The notes under the pieces were generated by a model that had not been told where the DNA came from, did no database searches, and worked only from the letters and a program-made list of their open reading frames with translations. Source: JACKAF01 sp041391485 (lineage in GTDB: Bacteria; Bdellovibrionota; FAC87; UBA2466; JACKAF01). Taken from it: 64,000 nt of DNA. Made by a program: the position numbers and the translations under genes. Shown here piece by piece: positions 30,293 to 39,835 of this stretch. The DNA lies in the NCBI GenBank assembly GCA_041391485.1, contig JAWKNY010000002.1:124001-188000 (forward strand), given 5' to 3'. The number at the start of each line of letters is the position of its first letter. The first letter of the stretch is position 1.

Positions 30293-31234
30293 ATGCCCAA
30301 TCAAAACCTATCTATTTGTATCCCAACATACAAACGACCCGAGGTCTTAGCAGAGGGGCTTTCGTACTTAATTCCCTTCGCCAAAGAATTGGATATCGCC
30401 ATCTTCGTGCAAGACGATGGCTCCCACGATCACACGCCCGATGTCGTTTCAAAATTGCAGGCGGAATACGAGCATCTCCACTTTAGAAGTTTGCCCGAGC
30501 GCCTGGGATACGATCGCAGCTTTCATCAATTGCTGACCTGGCCGACAACGCGATACCGCTGGCTGCTGGGTGACTACAGTCGTATTCGCGGCGAATGGCT
30601 TGGGAAAATGCATGAGCTACTCACCGCTTCGCTGCCGCTCGACCTCGTCGTCGTGAACGGTGCGTATCGAATCAGGGGCCTCGCTTCGCAAGACTACGAA
30701 AGCGCGAACAAACTCTTACACGATCTCGGCTGGCACATGAGCTGGCTGAGCTGCTCCATCTACAGCGACCGCCTTGTGGAGAAAGCCGATTTCGAAACCT
30801 ACTACGGCACGAACTTCGCTCACTTCTGTGCCATTTTTGACTACCTGTCGCGGCGGCCGGTGCGGGTGAGATGGGAAGGGGAAAGCATCGTCTTCAATAC
30901 CAAGCTTCCGCGAAAGCACTTCTATGAAGCCAAGACGATCCAAATGTTCATCAACCGGTGGACGGAGGCCGTAATCTCCTTACCGCCAGCTTACTCTTTG
31001 AAAGAAAAGATCCACGCGCTTCGGGCCCATTCCCCGGCCACGAGAATGAATCGGTATAGAACCTTCATCGAGCATCGGGCCAACGGGAGCTACGACAGAG
31101 CAGTATTTAATGAGAATCGATGGCACCTATGGCTTGCCACTCCGCTATCCACGCGGAGGCTATCCTGGATTGCGCGCTCGCCGAGACTGCTCATGCGAAC
31201 GTTGTCGAAATTAATGGGTTGGTTCAGTAACTAG
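30293..31234 (+). CDS. Family 2 (GT-A) glycosyltransferase
   Basis: 313 residues. The N-terminal LSICIPTYKRPEVLAEGL and VQDDGSHDHTPDVV are the nucleotide-sugar binding strands and first acidic motif of GT2 enzymes. The usual later DxD is reduced to LLGDYSR, so metal binding may be altered. No membrane segment. It begins 8 bases after preA, so it may share that transcript, and it converges with the RfbH-like gene. Confidence 0.8.
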   Translation: MPNQNLSICIPTYKRPEVLAEGLSYLIPFAKELDIAIFVQDDGSHDHTPDVVSKLQAEYEHLHFRSLPERLGYDRSFHQLLTWPTTRYRWLLGDYSRIRGEWLGKMHELLTASLPLDLVVVNGAYRIRGLASQDYESANKLLHDLGWHMSWLSCSIYSDRLVEKADFETYYGTNFAHFCAIFDYLSRRPVRVRWEGESIVFNTKLPRKHFYEAKTIQMFINRWTEAVISLPPAYSLKEKIHALRAHSPATRMNRYRTFIEHRANGSYDRAVFNENRWHLWLATPLSTRRLSWIARSPRLLMRTLSKLMGWFSN

Positions 31235-31238
31235 GAAT

Positions 31239-32561
31239 TTAGGCCGCAAGCGCGTGGAGCGAACCGAACTCAACAAGAGTCTCCTCCACGTACTTTAACA
31301 TCTGCTCACTCAGCGTAGGCGAACACCCTAGGAAGAAGACCCGCTCAATGACCTGGTTGGCTAGAGGGTACTTTCGGAAATCATCCAATCCACTATAGGC
31401 GGGATGGCACAGGATATTTCCCCCAAAAAAGTTTCTTGTTTGGATTCTTTTCGATTCGAGATGACGGACGATCTCATTCCTCATCGAAGCATTCGGGGCG
31501 ACGATAGGGACCGCAAACCAACTGGTTCTCGCCTTGGGGTGCTCGTCGGGAACTTCGAATCCGGCTAGCCCGTCTTCGATCACGCTTTGCAGCCGATTCT
31601 TGATATCGATTCTTCGTCTAATAACCTCGGGTAACTTTGCAATTTGCACCAAACCGATACTTCCCTGAAGATCCAAAGGCTTTAAGTTGTAGCCGACATT
31701 TGAATAAACATAACGGTGATCCACGGTACACGCGACGGACGGGAGCCAGTTGGAAAACCGTTTTCCGCAAGTCCCATTCGGGAGCATGTTGTTTATTCCG
31801 CTACAATAACAATCGCGGCCCCAGTTGATCAAACTCCTGACCACTTTTTCGAGTTCGCCGTCATTGACCGAAACCATACCGCCTTCACCCGTAGTGATGT
31901 GGTGGGCCGGGTAAAACGAGCAGGTAGAGGCGATGGCGTGGCTGCTCAGCGGCTTGCCATCCCACAAGGACCCTAAGCTATCGCACCCGTCCAGAACTAG
32001 CTCAATTCCGTGTTTCTTCGCCAACTGATCCAAACGGTCCATGTCGGGAGGGTTTCCTAGGCTCGGAGAAACCAGGATCGCACCGGTGTTCTTGTTGATC
32101 GCCGCCTCCACTTTGTCCAAATCAAAATTCAAATCGGACATTTGGATATCGACAAACTTGGGTCTCATCTGATTTTGTAATATCGGCGCAACGGAAGTGG
32201 GAAAACCTACGGCGGAAACAATGATTTCGGTTTTATCAGTCCAACCCAAATACTTCTTAAGCGCACCGATCATCACCAAATTGGCGGAGGCTCCCCGAAT
32301 TGGTCATGACTGATTTTTGGCCTCCACCACTTTCGAAAACTCAGCTTCAAAGCGACTGACCGCTTCGCCCGAGGCCAGCCATTTGCCCGCCAACAGAGAT
32401 TCAATCGCTGCGACTACCTCCTCTTCATTCCAGAAGGGCCCGCCATAGAGTACAGTGTCTTTTGCTGGATCGAATTCCTTCTTGCGCATGTTGTGCAAGT
32501 ACGGAAACAGATCGTGCTCTTTTTTTAGAGCTTTCAGCCAGCTTTTAATTTTCTCTCGCAA
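31239..32561 (-). CDS. rfbH: RfbH-like PLP-dependent sugar dehydrase (DegT/DnrJ/EryC1 family), frame-disrupted
   Basis: About 440 residues when three segments are joined, the length of RfbH (CDP-4-keto-6-deoxyglucose 3-dehydrase). LYGGPFWNEEEVVAAIESL starts the fold. LVSPSLGNPPDMDRLDQLA and VLDGCDSLGSLWDG follow, then STCSFYPAHHITTGEGGMV, where a His replaces the PLP-binding Lys as in RfbH/ColD dehydrases. The frame is lost at the T5 run 32314-32318 and regained after a C4 run at 32293-32296: one A more and one G fewer (minus-strand sense) give KKSVMTNSGASANLVMIG. It makes 3,6-dideoxyhexose precursors for surface glycans. It overlaps the epimerase gene by 28 bases. Confidence 0.75.
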
Positions 32562-33391
32562 TTGCAGATCTCCGTAATTGAGCTTTCAATCGAACGCGAA
32601 GGTTCGAAACCCAAAGCTCTTATTTTGGAAACATCGAGGTAAGAATCCGTTACTTTGTCGTCCGCAGACTCAATTATTCGACTCTTGGACTTGAGCTGCA
32701 TATGAGCCATGTCAATCAGGTTACGAAACAGGTACCTTTTGCCCGAACCAATATTGATAATCGAATTGAGTGGCGCGCTTAGTAAACAAAGGTCAAGCGC
32801 CCGAACTACATCTTCCACATGAAGATAGTCGCGAAAAAAGTTTCCCCCAGCGGACAAGGTAATGTCACGGTCGTGTGCCATTTCGGAAATCAAATACTGC
32901 AAAGCATTTTTTTCCTTAGACCATCTATCTGTAGGACCAATCACGTTGGATAAGCGAAATATTCGATACGCTAAGCCAAAAGTTTCGCAGTACGTAATGA
33001 GAAGCTGTTCGGCGGTTCGCTTAGTCATTGAGTAAAAGCCCCGGGGCTGACAAGCAGACTCTTCCTTGGCAGGAAGGGCACAGTTCCCATACACAAACCA
33101 ACTGGAAACAAAGTTGAAGACCCCGCCCGTTTCCCTAAACTCGGAAAGCGCTTCGAGTAGCACTCCAATATTCGTTTGGTAATCCAACGTGAGGTCAGAG
33201 AAGATATTCTGATTGTGTGTAGTGCTGATCAGGTAAAGAATCTGCTCAGACCGAGGAACGCGTTCCTTTTTTGGAATAGAAACCGTAGGAAGCGAAGACA
33301 AACGGCAAAACTCGCTCCCAATAAACCCTGTGGAACCAAAGACCGAAACTTTGCTGTCCCACTCTTCGCCTTTTGCTCTTTTACACGTCAT
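32534..33391 (-). CDS. NAD-dependent sugar epimerase/dehydratase
   Basis: 285 residues of the extended SDR family. The cofactor motif is GSTGFIG (GxxGxxG), SSWFVYG provides the Ser region and YSMTK the catalytic YxxxK. LSNVIGP and FFRDYLHVEDVVRAL are family-typical substrate-domain segments. It is upstream of, and overlaps, the RfbH-like dehydrase gene. A plausible reading is that it performs the final reduction or epimerisation after dehydration in a 3,6-dideoxysugar pathway (tyvelose/paratose/abequose type). The exact sugar cannot be deduced. Confidence 0.82.
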   Translation of the reverse strand: MTCKRAKGEEWDSKVSVFGSTGFIGSEFCRLSSLPTVSIPKKERVPRSEQILYLISTTHNQNIFSDLTLDYQTNIGVLLEALSEFRETGGVFNFVSSWFVYGNCALPAKEESACQPRGFYSMTKRTAEQLLITYCETFGLAYRIFRLSNVIGPTDRWSKEKNALQYLISEMAHDRDITLSAGGNFFRDYLHVEDVVRALDLCLLSAPLNSIINIGSGKRYLFRNLIDMAHMQLKSKSRIIESADDKVTDSYLDVSKIRALGFEPSRSIESSITEICNCERKLKAG

Positions 33392-33548
33392 CTCGCCCTA
33401 GTTATCGTCGGTAAAACCCTTAGTCTGAAGGCAAAGACAAGCGGACCTAAACCATTGAATTAGTGTAGAAAGCCGGTGGTTTTCGCTTCTTTGATCAACA
33501 AGCAACCCAGCGCAGCGCGGCATTGCCCCAGTGCGTCATCCCTGGCTC

Positions 33549-33557
33549 TGGTATAAT
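33549..33557 (+). promoter_or_regulatory. Extended -10 promoter before a GT2 gene
   Basis: TGGTATAAT is an extended -10 element 57 bases before the GT2 start at 33614. No good -35 accompanies it, which is usual for this promoter class. Confidence 0.4.
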
Positions 33558-33613
33558 GGAGGCCATCGCACGCGATAGATTTTTCTTTGTTCTCTAAGAT
33601 TTCAAGGCCACTA

Positions 33614-34474
33614 GTGAAAACGAGCGTTCTCATTCTGAACTGGAATAGCTCAGACGAAACAATCCGACTACACAGCGAAATCAAAAAGCTGAACGCCGGC
33701 TTCAACGTTACCGTTATCGACAACAGTTCGAGGCCCAAGGACCAGGAAAACCTTAGGCGCCACATTCCCAGCGAAGATTTCATTCAATCAGGTAAGAACC
33801 TAGGCTACTCGTGGGGTAACAACTTCGGCCTTAGAAAGGCCATCGAAAACGGTTACGACTGTGCCTGCATCCTGAACCCCGACATCCTGATAAAAGACAA
33901 TTTCATCTCCCCTTTGGTGAGCCAATTGGAGACAAACCCTCAGATCGCAGCAATTGGTCCACGAGTTTGTTACCGGGAGCGCGAGGATACTATCTATTCA
34001 GATGGAGGCGTCGTTGATCTAAGCGGAGGTTTTCATACACGCCACCAGCACTACAACAAGCCCGTCTCGGAAGTCCCGGCTAAGGTACGGGACGTAGACT
34101 ATGTCCATGGCGGCGCAATGCTTCTGAATCTCAAAGCAGTCAAAGACGTCGGCCTTTTGGATGAAAGTTTGTTCATGTATTTCGATGAAGTGGAGTGGTG
34201 CCTTAGAGCGAAGCAGGCAGGGTGGCGCCTAGTGGCGGACCCTCGAGTCACGGTATTCCACCTCACCAGTCCGAAGGGCCCTGCTTATCACTTCTACATG
34301 GTTCGAAATAGGATTTGGGTGGCAAAACGCTTTGGCCGGGGCCGCCCGACCCTGACTTGTGTGGCCCGCGACTTGTATTACGAACTCAGGCAGAACCTAG
34401 CCCGGGCGAAGTGGCCCGGTAACCACTTCATGAGCCGAATTCGAGGATTCCTCAGCGGACTTTTATCTCAGTAG
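33614..34474 (+). CDS. Family 2 glycosyltransferase, rhamnosyltransferase-like
   Basis: About 286 residues from GTG at 33614 (AAGG upstream); a TTG 27 bases earlier is also in frame. SVLILNWNSSDETI is the first GT2 strand and CILNPDILI the acidic metal-binding strand. YVHGGAMLLN and FMYFDEVEWCLRAKQAGW match the WbbL-type rhamnosyltransferase acceptor/catalytic region, with D-E-x-E-W-C highly conserved. It is soluble or membrane-peripheral and probably adds a deoxyhexose to a lipid-linked glycan. It converges with the next GT2 gene. Confidence 0.85.
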   Translation: MKTSVLILNWNSSDETIRLHSEIKKLNAGFNVTVIDNSSRPKDQENLRRHIPSEDFIQSGKNLGYSWGNNFGLRKAIENGYDCACILNPDILIKDNFISPLVSQLETNPQIAAIGPRVCYREREDTIYSDGGVVDLSGGFHTRHQHYNKPVSEVPAKVRDVDYVHGGAMLLNLKAVKDVGLLDESLFMYFDEVEWCLRAKQAGWRLVADPRVTVFHLTSPKGPAYHFYMVRNRIWVAKRFGRGRPTLTCVARDLYYELRQNLARAKWPGNHFMSRIRGFLSGLLSQ

Positions 34475-34484
34475 TCTTCTTACT

Positions 34485-35372
34485 TCAGCGGCCAAATAGC
34501 CGCGACAAACGGGATACTCCACCACTCAGAACCCGAAAGACCCGACTATAGCGATTCAAATAACGAAATCGCAGTTTCCAATTCAGGTACAGGAAGTGTT
34601 TCTTGAAAAGAATATACTCGAAGGCGGGAAATTCATCCCTCTTGCTCGTTTGAGTTGTTTGCTGAGCGTGCAACCGATACTTAACTAGCGGACGATCGAT
34701 TATTCCGATTCTGTACTTCCTAAGAACACGTGTGTAAAATTCCATGTCCAGCAGCTGGGAAAGTTGCTCGCTAAAAAGACCCACGTCCGAAAAAACTTCT
34801 TTTCGGATCAAGGCCGCCATCGGTTCCCCCACTTTGTTGACTGGAGACATTACTATGGCGTCCGAGCCTAGGATTTCCTTGTCCAAAAAGCCGATACCGT
34901 TTTCACGCTTGAGCTTCACATCTTTCTGCAGATCGCCGTACTTTTCAATCCAACCTTTGGCGTTCACATCGTAGTTCTCGTCAACCAGAATCACGCGCTT
35001 TGAGGCAACCATCCCCATCTGGGGATGTTCTTCAAGTACCCGTACCATCTCTTCAACACAGCGCGGTTCGAGAAGATCATCTTGAAAAAGAAATTTGATG
35101 TACTTGCCCTTGGAAAGTTCAATAGCATTATTCCAGTTGGCCCCCATGCCTCGGGGTTCGTGCACGTGTAGCACAAAGGGGATTTTTGCTTCACTTTTAT
35201 GCCGCTCAACGATGGCACGCGTTCCATCAGTGGAATTGTCATCAGACACAATAATTTCGAGATTGGGGTAGGTCTGATCCAGGGCCGATCGAATCGCTAG
35301 ATCGAGAAACTCCGCACCGTTTCGAGTTGGGATACAGATGGAAACTAGCGGAAAGTTTTTATTCGTGGTCAT
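34485..35372 (-). CDS. Family 2 glycosyltransferase
   Basis: 295 residues from the ATG at 35372, chosen because AGG lies 7 bases upstream; the in-frame ATG at 35378 is an alternative. VSICIPTRNGAEFLDLAIRS, IIVSDDNSTDGTR and IKFLFQDDLLEPRCVEEM are, in order, the nucleotide-binding strand, the first acidic motif and the DD metal motif of GT2 enzymes. A basic C-terminal amphipathic region may bind the membrane. The gene lies 28 bases downstream of the sulfotransferase-glycosyltransferase fusion gene, on the same strand. Confidence 0.87.
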   Translation of the reverse strand: MTTNKNFPLVSICIPTRNGAEFLDLAIRSALDQTYPNLEIIVSDDNSTDGTRAIVERHKSEAKIPFVLHVHEPRGMGANWNNAIELSKGKYIKFLFQDDLLEPRCVEEMVRVLEEHPQMGMVASKRVILVDENYDVNAKGWIEKYGDLQKDVKLKRENGIGFLDKEILGSDAIVMSPVNKVGEPMAALIRKEVFSDVGLFSEQLSQLLDMEFYTRVLRKYRIGIIDRPLVKYRLHAQQTTQTSKRDEFPAFEYILFKKHFLYLNWKLRFRYLNRYSRVFRVLSGGVSRLSRLFGR

Positions 35373-35400
35373 TGCCATGCCTACACACTTGAGAATCCGA

Positions 35401-37395
35401 TTAGCCTGCCTTAAGGAGCTTGTAGCACTCATTCAACTGTCGCGCGTGCTCTGCGGGCTCTAAACCTAAACCAAAATCCGTGGTGACCGTCAGGCCTTGG
35501 ACAGTGCGGGCGCAGGTTTCCCAGTCTCCCGGTGCGGTGTGCTTGCTGATTTCATGAACAAAGTTTCCAGCAAAACGCTTCTTCAGGTAGCTCGAATACG
35601 TACCTTTGGACACAATCACCGGCTTGCCGTGGGAGAGAGCAAGAAATGGGATGCCTGAATTGGTAATGCGGTCATGGAGCACGGTAAGAGCGTCACATTG
35701 ATCCACCAAATAAGTGACTTCCGAATCTTGTACGTAACGAAGAATGAGGAGAAGGCGGTCCGGATACACTTTTTGCAAGTCCAGAAGTTCGTCGACGTTA
35801 CAACGATCCACACCGGCCACAATCATTGACGCCGAACTCTCCTGCAAGATTCCCCGGATGCGATTTAGGGATTTGTAGGGACGTAGAAGGCCCAGGGCTA
35901 ACAAGAGAGGTTCTTTTCGCGCACGAACTCTTTGAATCCACGCGTCCCAGTGCACCCGCCCGTCCAAGGCGAGCGTTTGGGGCTTTCTAGGGAAGATTGG
36001 ATGGGACAGCTCCTCGGTTCGGAGCATCGCTCTAGGAAAATAGCGTCGGATATAACGGGCGTCGCGGGGATTTAGGACGAAGACCTTGTGGGCAAACCGA
36101 AAGAGAAAAGCCCTGAGGAATCGATCCAGATGGGCCGGAGGCGCTTCATGAGGCGTAATATTGTGAATCGTCCAAATGAGTCGTCTACCTCGGAGTCTTC
36201 CCGAGAGAACTCCGAACACAAAGCCCGCTAGCCGCCAAAAGGGATGGGGCCCGCCGATTGCATGTTCGTACCACTGGACATGCAGAATATCGTATTGACC
36301 CGCGACGGAACGAGAACTGGAAATCTTGGTGCAGTCAGGTAGGTTTCCTTCTAAAACGGTAGGGTAGGCAGATTTGTTGTACTTCGGGTAAAGATGGACC
36401 CTACGCTTGGGTCTTAGGATCTTGGCTCGCGTCCTAGGAAACAGCGCAAGCCCCGCAAGGTGCCTTAGCGTGTAAGGTCGAACCCCCGGATGAGTCACCG
36501 CATAGAAGACCAGTCGAACAATACCCCAAGGAAGTTCCGCAAAAGCCGCCGCCTTTTTGTAGTCGAACCGACCATAGCCAAAATTGCCCAAAGCCGTCCC
36601 AAAGAAACGGTTCAATAGATAGCGTTGTAGGTGACCGAGTTTTTCGTATCTCGGGCCAAAGTTGTTCGCCTTTCTTGCAGCACTTGCTGGCGACCCACCC
36701 TTTCCTATTCTTGAATGTGTGTCGGGAAAGTTTCCATCTAAAAGCCCTGCTTCAAAAGGTAGGTCGAGAAACTTGCAAATGCGCTCCAACTCTTGGCCGG
36801 GGCTCTGGCAAAGACTTTCGTAGGAGACCACGAGAACGGAATCCGGAATACTCTTTGCGTAGAGACTCATCTCGTTGTTCATCCGCACCCACTCCTGTAG
36901 GGCTAAGTGGGCACTGAGCAACTTTGAACTCTCGTGATCTTCGACAAGGCTCGTTCTTCGGTGACTCCCCTCAGCGACGTCTCGACCGTCCCGTATAAAG
37001 TGGATAATCTTCTGCCGCGGCAGAACCTTCATCAACGCTTCAAAGCCACTCTTACTCTCGGGAGCGTGGAGAATCAGGAAGTCTTTCTCCTGGTTCGCCA
37101 AATACTGCTTAAAAACGTGTGTGAGCAACTGCTGGACTTCGGCGCACAGGAAGTCGTCGTTCACGCCGGCTAAGCTTCCGCCGGGCCCTTGCGCACTCTG
37201 CAAAAAATCCAGAAACGCCCCCAAAGAATGACGGCTTTCCGCATCGTAGATCCACGGTGTTTGAGGCGCTGTTGCGATCTTGGAATGACGGGACAGCAGA
37301 TCACACAGGATCGCTGACCCACTTCCGGGAGCAGAAAAAATAGTCGCAATGCGGCACAGACTCGGCATACTCTCGACATTCCATCGGAATTCCAA
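35401..37395 (-). CDS. Sulfotransferase-glycosyltransferase fusion protein
   Basis: 664 residues with two enzyme halves. Residues 1-300 are a PAPS-dependent sulfotransferase: SAPGSGSAILCDLL is the 5'-phosphosulfate loop and FIRDGRDVAEGSHRR the 3'-phosphate-binding segment. Residues about 355-664 resemble a GT-B (GumK/GT4-like) glycosyltransferase, with HVQWYEHAIGG, IWTIHNITPHE, LLALGLLRPYKS and LSHGKPVIVSKG. Start is TTG at 37395 behind AAGGGGGG, or ATG at 37368. No stop or frame change separates the halves, so this is a genuine fusion in this text. It probably both builds and sulfates a surface polysaccharide. Confidence 0.82.
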   Translation of the reverse strand: MEFRWNVESMPSLCRIATIFSAPGSGSAILCDLLSRHSKIATAPQTPWIYDAESRHSLGAFLDFLQSAQGPGGSLAGVNDDFLCAEVQQLLTHVFKQYLANQEKDFLILHAPESKSGFEALMKVLPRQKIIHFIRDGRDVAEGSHRRTSLVEDHESSKLLSAHLALQEWVRMNNEMSLYAKSIPDSVLVVSYESLCQSPGQELERICKFLDLPFEAGLLDGNFPDTHSRIGKGGSPASAARKANNFGPRYEKLGHLQRYLLNRFFGTALGNFGYGRFDYKKAAAFAELPWGIVRLVFYAVTHPGVRPYTLRHLAGLALFPRTRAKILRPKRRVHLYPKYNKSAYPTVLEGNLPDCTKISSSRSVAGQYDILHVQWYEHAIGGPHPFWRLAGFVFGVLSGRLRGRRLIWTIHNITPHEAPPAHLDRFLRAFLFRFAHKVFVLNPRDARYIRRYFPRAMLRTEELSHPIFPRKPQTLALDGRVHWDAWIQRVRARKEPLLLALGLLRPYKSLNRIRGILQESSASMIVAGVDRCNVDELLDLQKVYPDRLLLILRYVQDSEVTYLVDQCDALTVLHDRITNSGIPFLALSHGKPVIVSKGTYSSYLKKRFAGNFVHEISKHTAPGDWETCARTVQGLTVTTDFGLGLEPAEHARQLNECYKLLKAG

Positions 37396-37547
37396 GAGCC
37401 CCCCTTGAAGTTCAATTACCTACACGCGCATGCGGTTTGGCGGCACGCGTTAAGGCGCCGCGAGCAATACTAAATCTCGTCTCCGCGGCGCTACGACTTG
37501 CCAGTGATCGGAGGGGGAGTAGAATCTAAAAAACTCGGGGAATGAGA

Positions 37548-38720
37548 ATGAACACGATGCGTCTCGCAGGGCTACTAATCCTTTGGATACTTGTTTTCCC
37601 GGTTCTTGGCGGGGCTGAAGAAAACACCGCACCTCCCCAAAGCCAGTCGGAGGCACCCGCCGCAGAAAGCACAGACGTCCCGCCAGCTCGGACAGCTGCT
37701 AACTCCCCGTGGACATTAACCGGTGCTATTTTCAAAGATCAACAGACGCCACCTTTCTCGCTCGGAGCCTGGCTTCAAGTCGGGTACACGACCCGGTCCG
37801 ACGGCGTCTTTGACACGCACCCCGGTTATATCGACTTGCAGCAAGCTTGGGTTTTCCTGGAAAGAAAGGCAGACGGGCGAAACGGCGTGGATTTTGGCGG
37901 ACGAGTAGACTTTGTTTACGGCACCGACGCGCAGAACATATAGTCTTTTGGTAATCCGCCAGGTCGCTTTGATTTCATGACTGGTTGGAGCAACGGAGTT
38001 TACGGGGCGGCCCTCCCCCAACTCTATCTCGAAGTCGCGCACCGGGATTTAAGTGTGAAACTCGGCCACTTTTTTACACTCCTTGGTTACCAGGTAGTTC
38101 CCGCCACCGGAAACTTCTTCTACAGTCAGCCCTTCACCTTTAATTTTGGGGAGGCGTTTACTCACACAGGCGCTTTGGCAACGTACGCGGCAAGTGAGCG
38201 TGTTGAGGTCTACGCAGGTTACACCCTTGGTTGGGATACCGGATTCGCCCAACTCAACGGAGGATCGAACTTCCTGGGAGGGGCAAAAGCTCAGCTCTCC
38301 GATCAGTTGAGCCTCACCTACATCACCACTTGGGGGAACCTGGGTTGGATTGGGTCCGGCTATTCGCACAGCCTAGTTGCCGATTGGCAAATCAATGAGA
38401 ACTGGGAGTACGTTTTACAGACGGACCTCGACTCCACCACTTACACTGGCTACGGCGGCACGGGCTACAACGCCATCGGAATCAACCAGTATCTTTACCA
38501 TACTCTAAACGCGCAATTTAAAGCCGGCGGCCGCTTTGAATGGTGGAGGGCAAATAGTGTTTCTCACTTTGCATTCACAGCGGGACTCAATTGGTTGCCC
38601 ATCCCGAACGTACGGCTGCGGCCCGAATTGCGGTACCAGTGGATCGCCGGAAGTTCCAACCCTATAGGGATTCCTAACAATACCTGGATACTCGGAATTG
38701 ACGGCATCGTAAGCATCTAG
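37548..38720 (+). pseudogene. Outer-membrane porin-type beta-barrel protein with an in-frame amber codon
   Basis: About 390 codons. A signal peptide (LAGLLILWILVFPVLGGA) leads into WTLTGAIFKD, and alternating aromatic strands typical of a putative porin (BBP2-like) family run to the end (NTWILGIDGIVSI). Both halves are in the same frame. The only interruption is TAG at 37941-37943, in the sequence read as VYGTDAQNI-stop-SFGNPPGRFD. Relatives usually have a Gln at this place, so CAG to TAG is the simplest explanation. The start at 37548 has GGGG 7 bases upstream. It could be a true nonsense mutation, a read-through site or a base-call error. Confidence 0.65.
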
Positions 38721-38812
38721 GACTACGCCTCGGTATAGCCGCAAGAGACAGCGCAGGACTTGCCAGCCATCTGCTGCTGCGTGTAATCAAAAAGAAACCC
38801 CGGAGAAAATAG

Positions 38813-39835
38813 ATGGGTACTGAAACCCCTTTGGAAATCCTTGTCATAGGTGCCGGTCCAGCAGGGCTTAGCGTTGCTGCAGAGGCCGCGTACCACGGTT
38901 TTAAATCCATCTTGGTTCTCGAAAAAGGATCGGACCACAATCAAACCGTACGGCAGTACTACCCCGAGGCCAAGCGCGTGGACGCAGAATACAAGGGGCA
39001 GGAGGCCGTCTGTGCGGGAGTTTTCTGTTTTAGAGATACGACAAAGCAAGGTTTCCTCGAGCACATCGACCGGTTGATGCGATCGTATGAGTTCACGGTA
39101 GCGTACGACGTGAACGTAGACTCGATCAAAAAGCGCCGCGACGGGGTCTTCTCAGTGACCGGCTCTGATGGAAAAGAATACCTGGCCCAGCACGTGGTTG
39201 TGGGCGTAGGGAGAATGGGTAAACCAAACCGGCCCGATTTTTTTTCACAGATTCCAGCAAGTGTACGCAAGGAAGTAAGATTTGACGTTCAAAACCTCAA
39301 TCCGGAAGGGAAACGGGTTTTAGTAGTCGGGGGTGGCAATACCGCCGTAGAGTTCGCTCTTAGTTTAGCCCCTAAAGCAGAAGTCAGTCTCTCCTACAGA
39401 AAAAATGAGTTCACTCGCCTCAATCCCATGAACAAACAGCTCCTCGAGGAAGATGAACAAAAAGGGCTCATGAAAGTCTTGAGAGGTACTAACGTTACTG
39501 CGGTTCAGGAAAAAAATGGCAAGCCGCTCGCTATCTTTGCGGAGCGGGAAGAAATGGAGTTTGACCACATCATATTCGCTATTGGCGGAAGCAGCCCAGC
39601 GGCCTTCTTGCAGAATGCGGGCATTGAGCTCGACGAACGCAAGAACCCAAAGCTTAACGAGTGGCTTGAGACAAACGTCGGAAATCTATTCGTAGCGGGT
39701 GAGTTGTCCGTCCCCCAAGGCAAAGGCTCTATAATTGTAAGCTTCAACTCCGGTGAAACGGTGGTTGAGGGCATCATGCGCAAGCTCGGTCGGGAGCGAA
39801 AGCCCGAAATCGTCAGCTTTGTGCCACTTCCCTAG
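38813..39835 (+). CDS. YpdA-like FAD/NAD(P)H-dependent oxidoreductase
   Basis: 340 residues with two Rossmann motifs, ILVIGAGPAGLSVAAEA for FAD and VLVVGGGNTAVEFA for NAD(P)H, and the C-terminal flavin segment NLFVAGEL. The thioredoxin-reductase CxxC redox pair is absent. That, with TVRQYYP early in the chain, resembles YpdA, a low-molecular-weight-thiol disulfide reductase. It sits beside the persulfide-handling operon and converges with it, so a role in thiol or persulfide redox balance is a reasonable inference. An SD-like GGAG precedes the ATG. Confidence 0.8.
   Translation: MGTETPLEILVIGAGPAGLSVAAEAAYHGFKSILVLEKGSDHNQTVRQYYPEAKRVDAEYKGQEAVCAGVFCFRDTTKQGFLEHIDRLMRSYEFTVAYDVNVDSIKKRRDGVFSVTGSDGKEYLAQHVVVGVGRMGKPNRPDFFSQIPASVRKEVRFDVQNLNPEGKRVLVVGGGNTAVEFALSLAPKAEVSLSYRKNEFTRLNPMNKQLLEEDEQKGLMKVLRGTNVTAVQEKNGKPLAIFAEREEMEFDHIIFAIGGSSPAAFLQNAGIELDERKNPKLNEWLETNVGNLFVAGELSVPQGKGSIIVSFNSGETVVEGIMRKLGRERKPEIVSFVPLP

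Noticed and set aside
39686..39812. C-terminal 42-residue extension of the TauE/SafE protein
   Set aside because: It lies wholly in the opposite coding gene, is not hydrophobic and exceeds family length; probably caused by a lost base near 39840.
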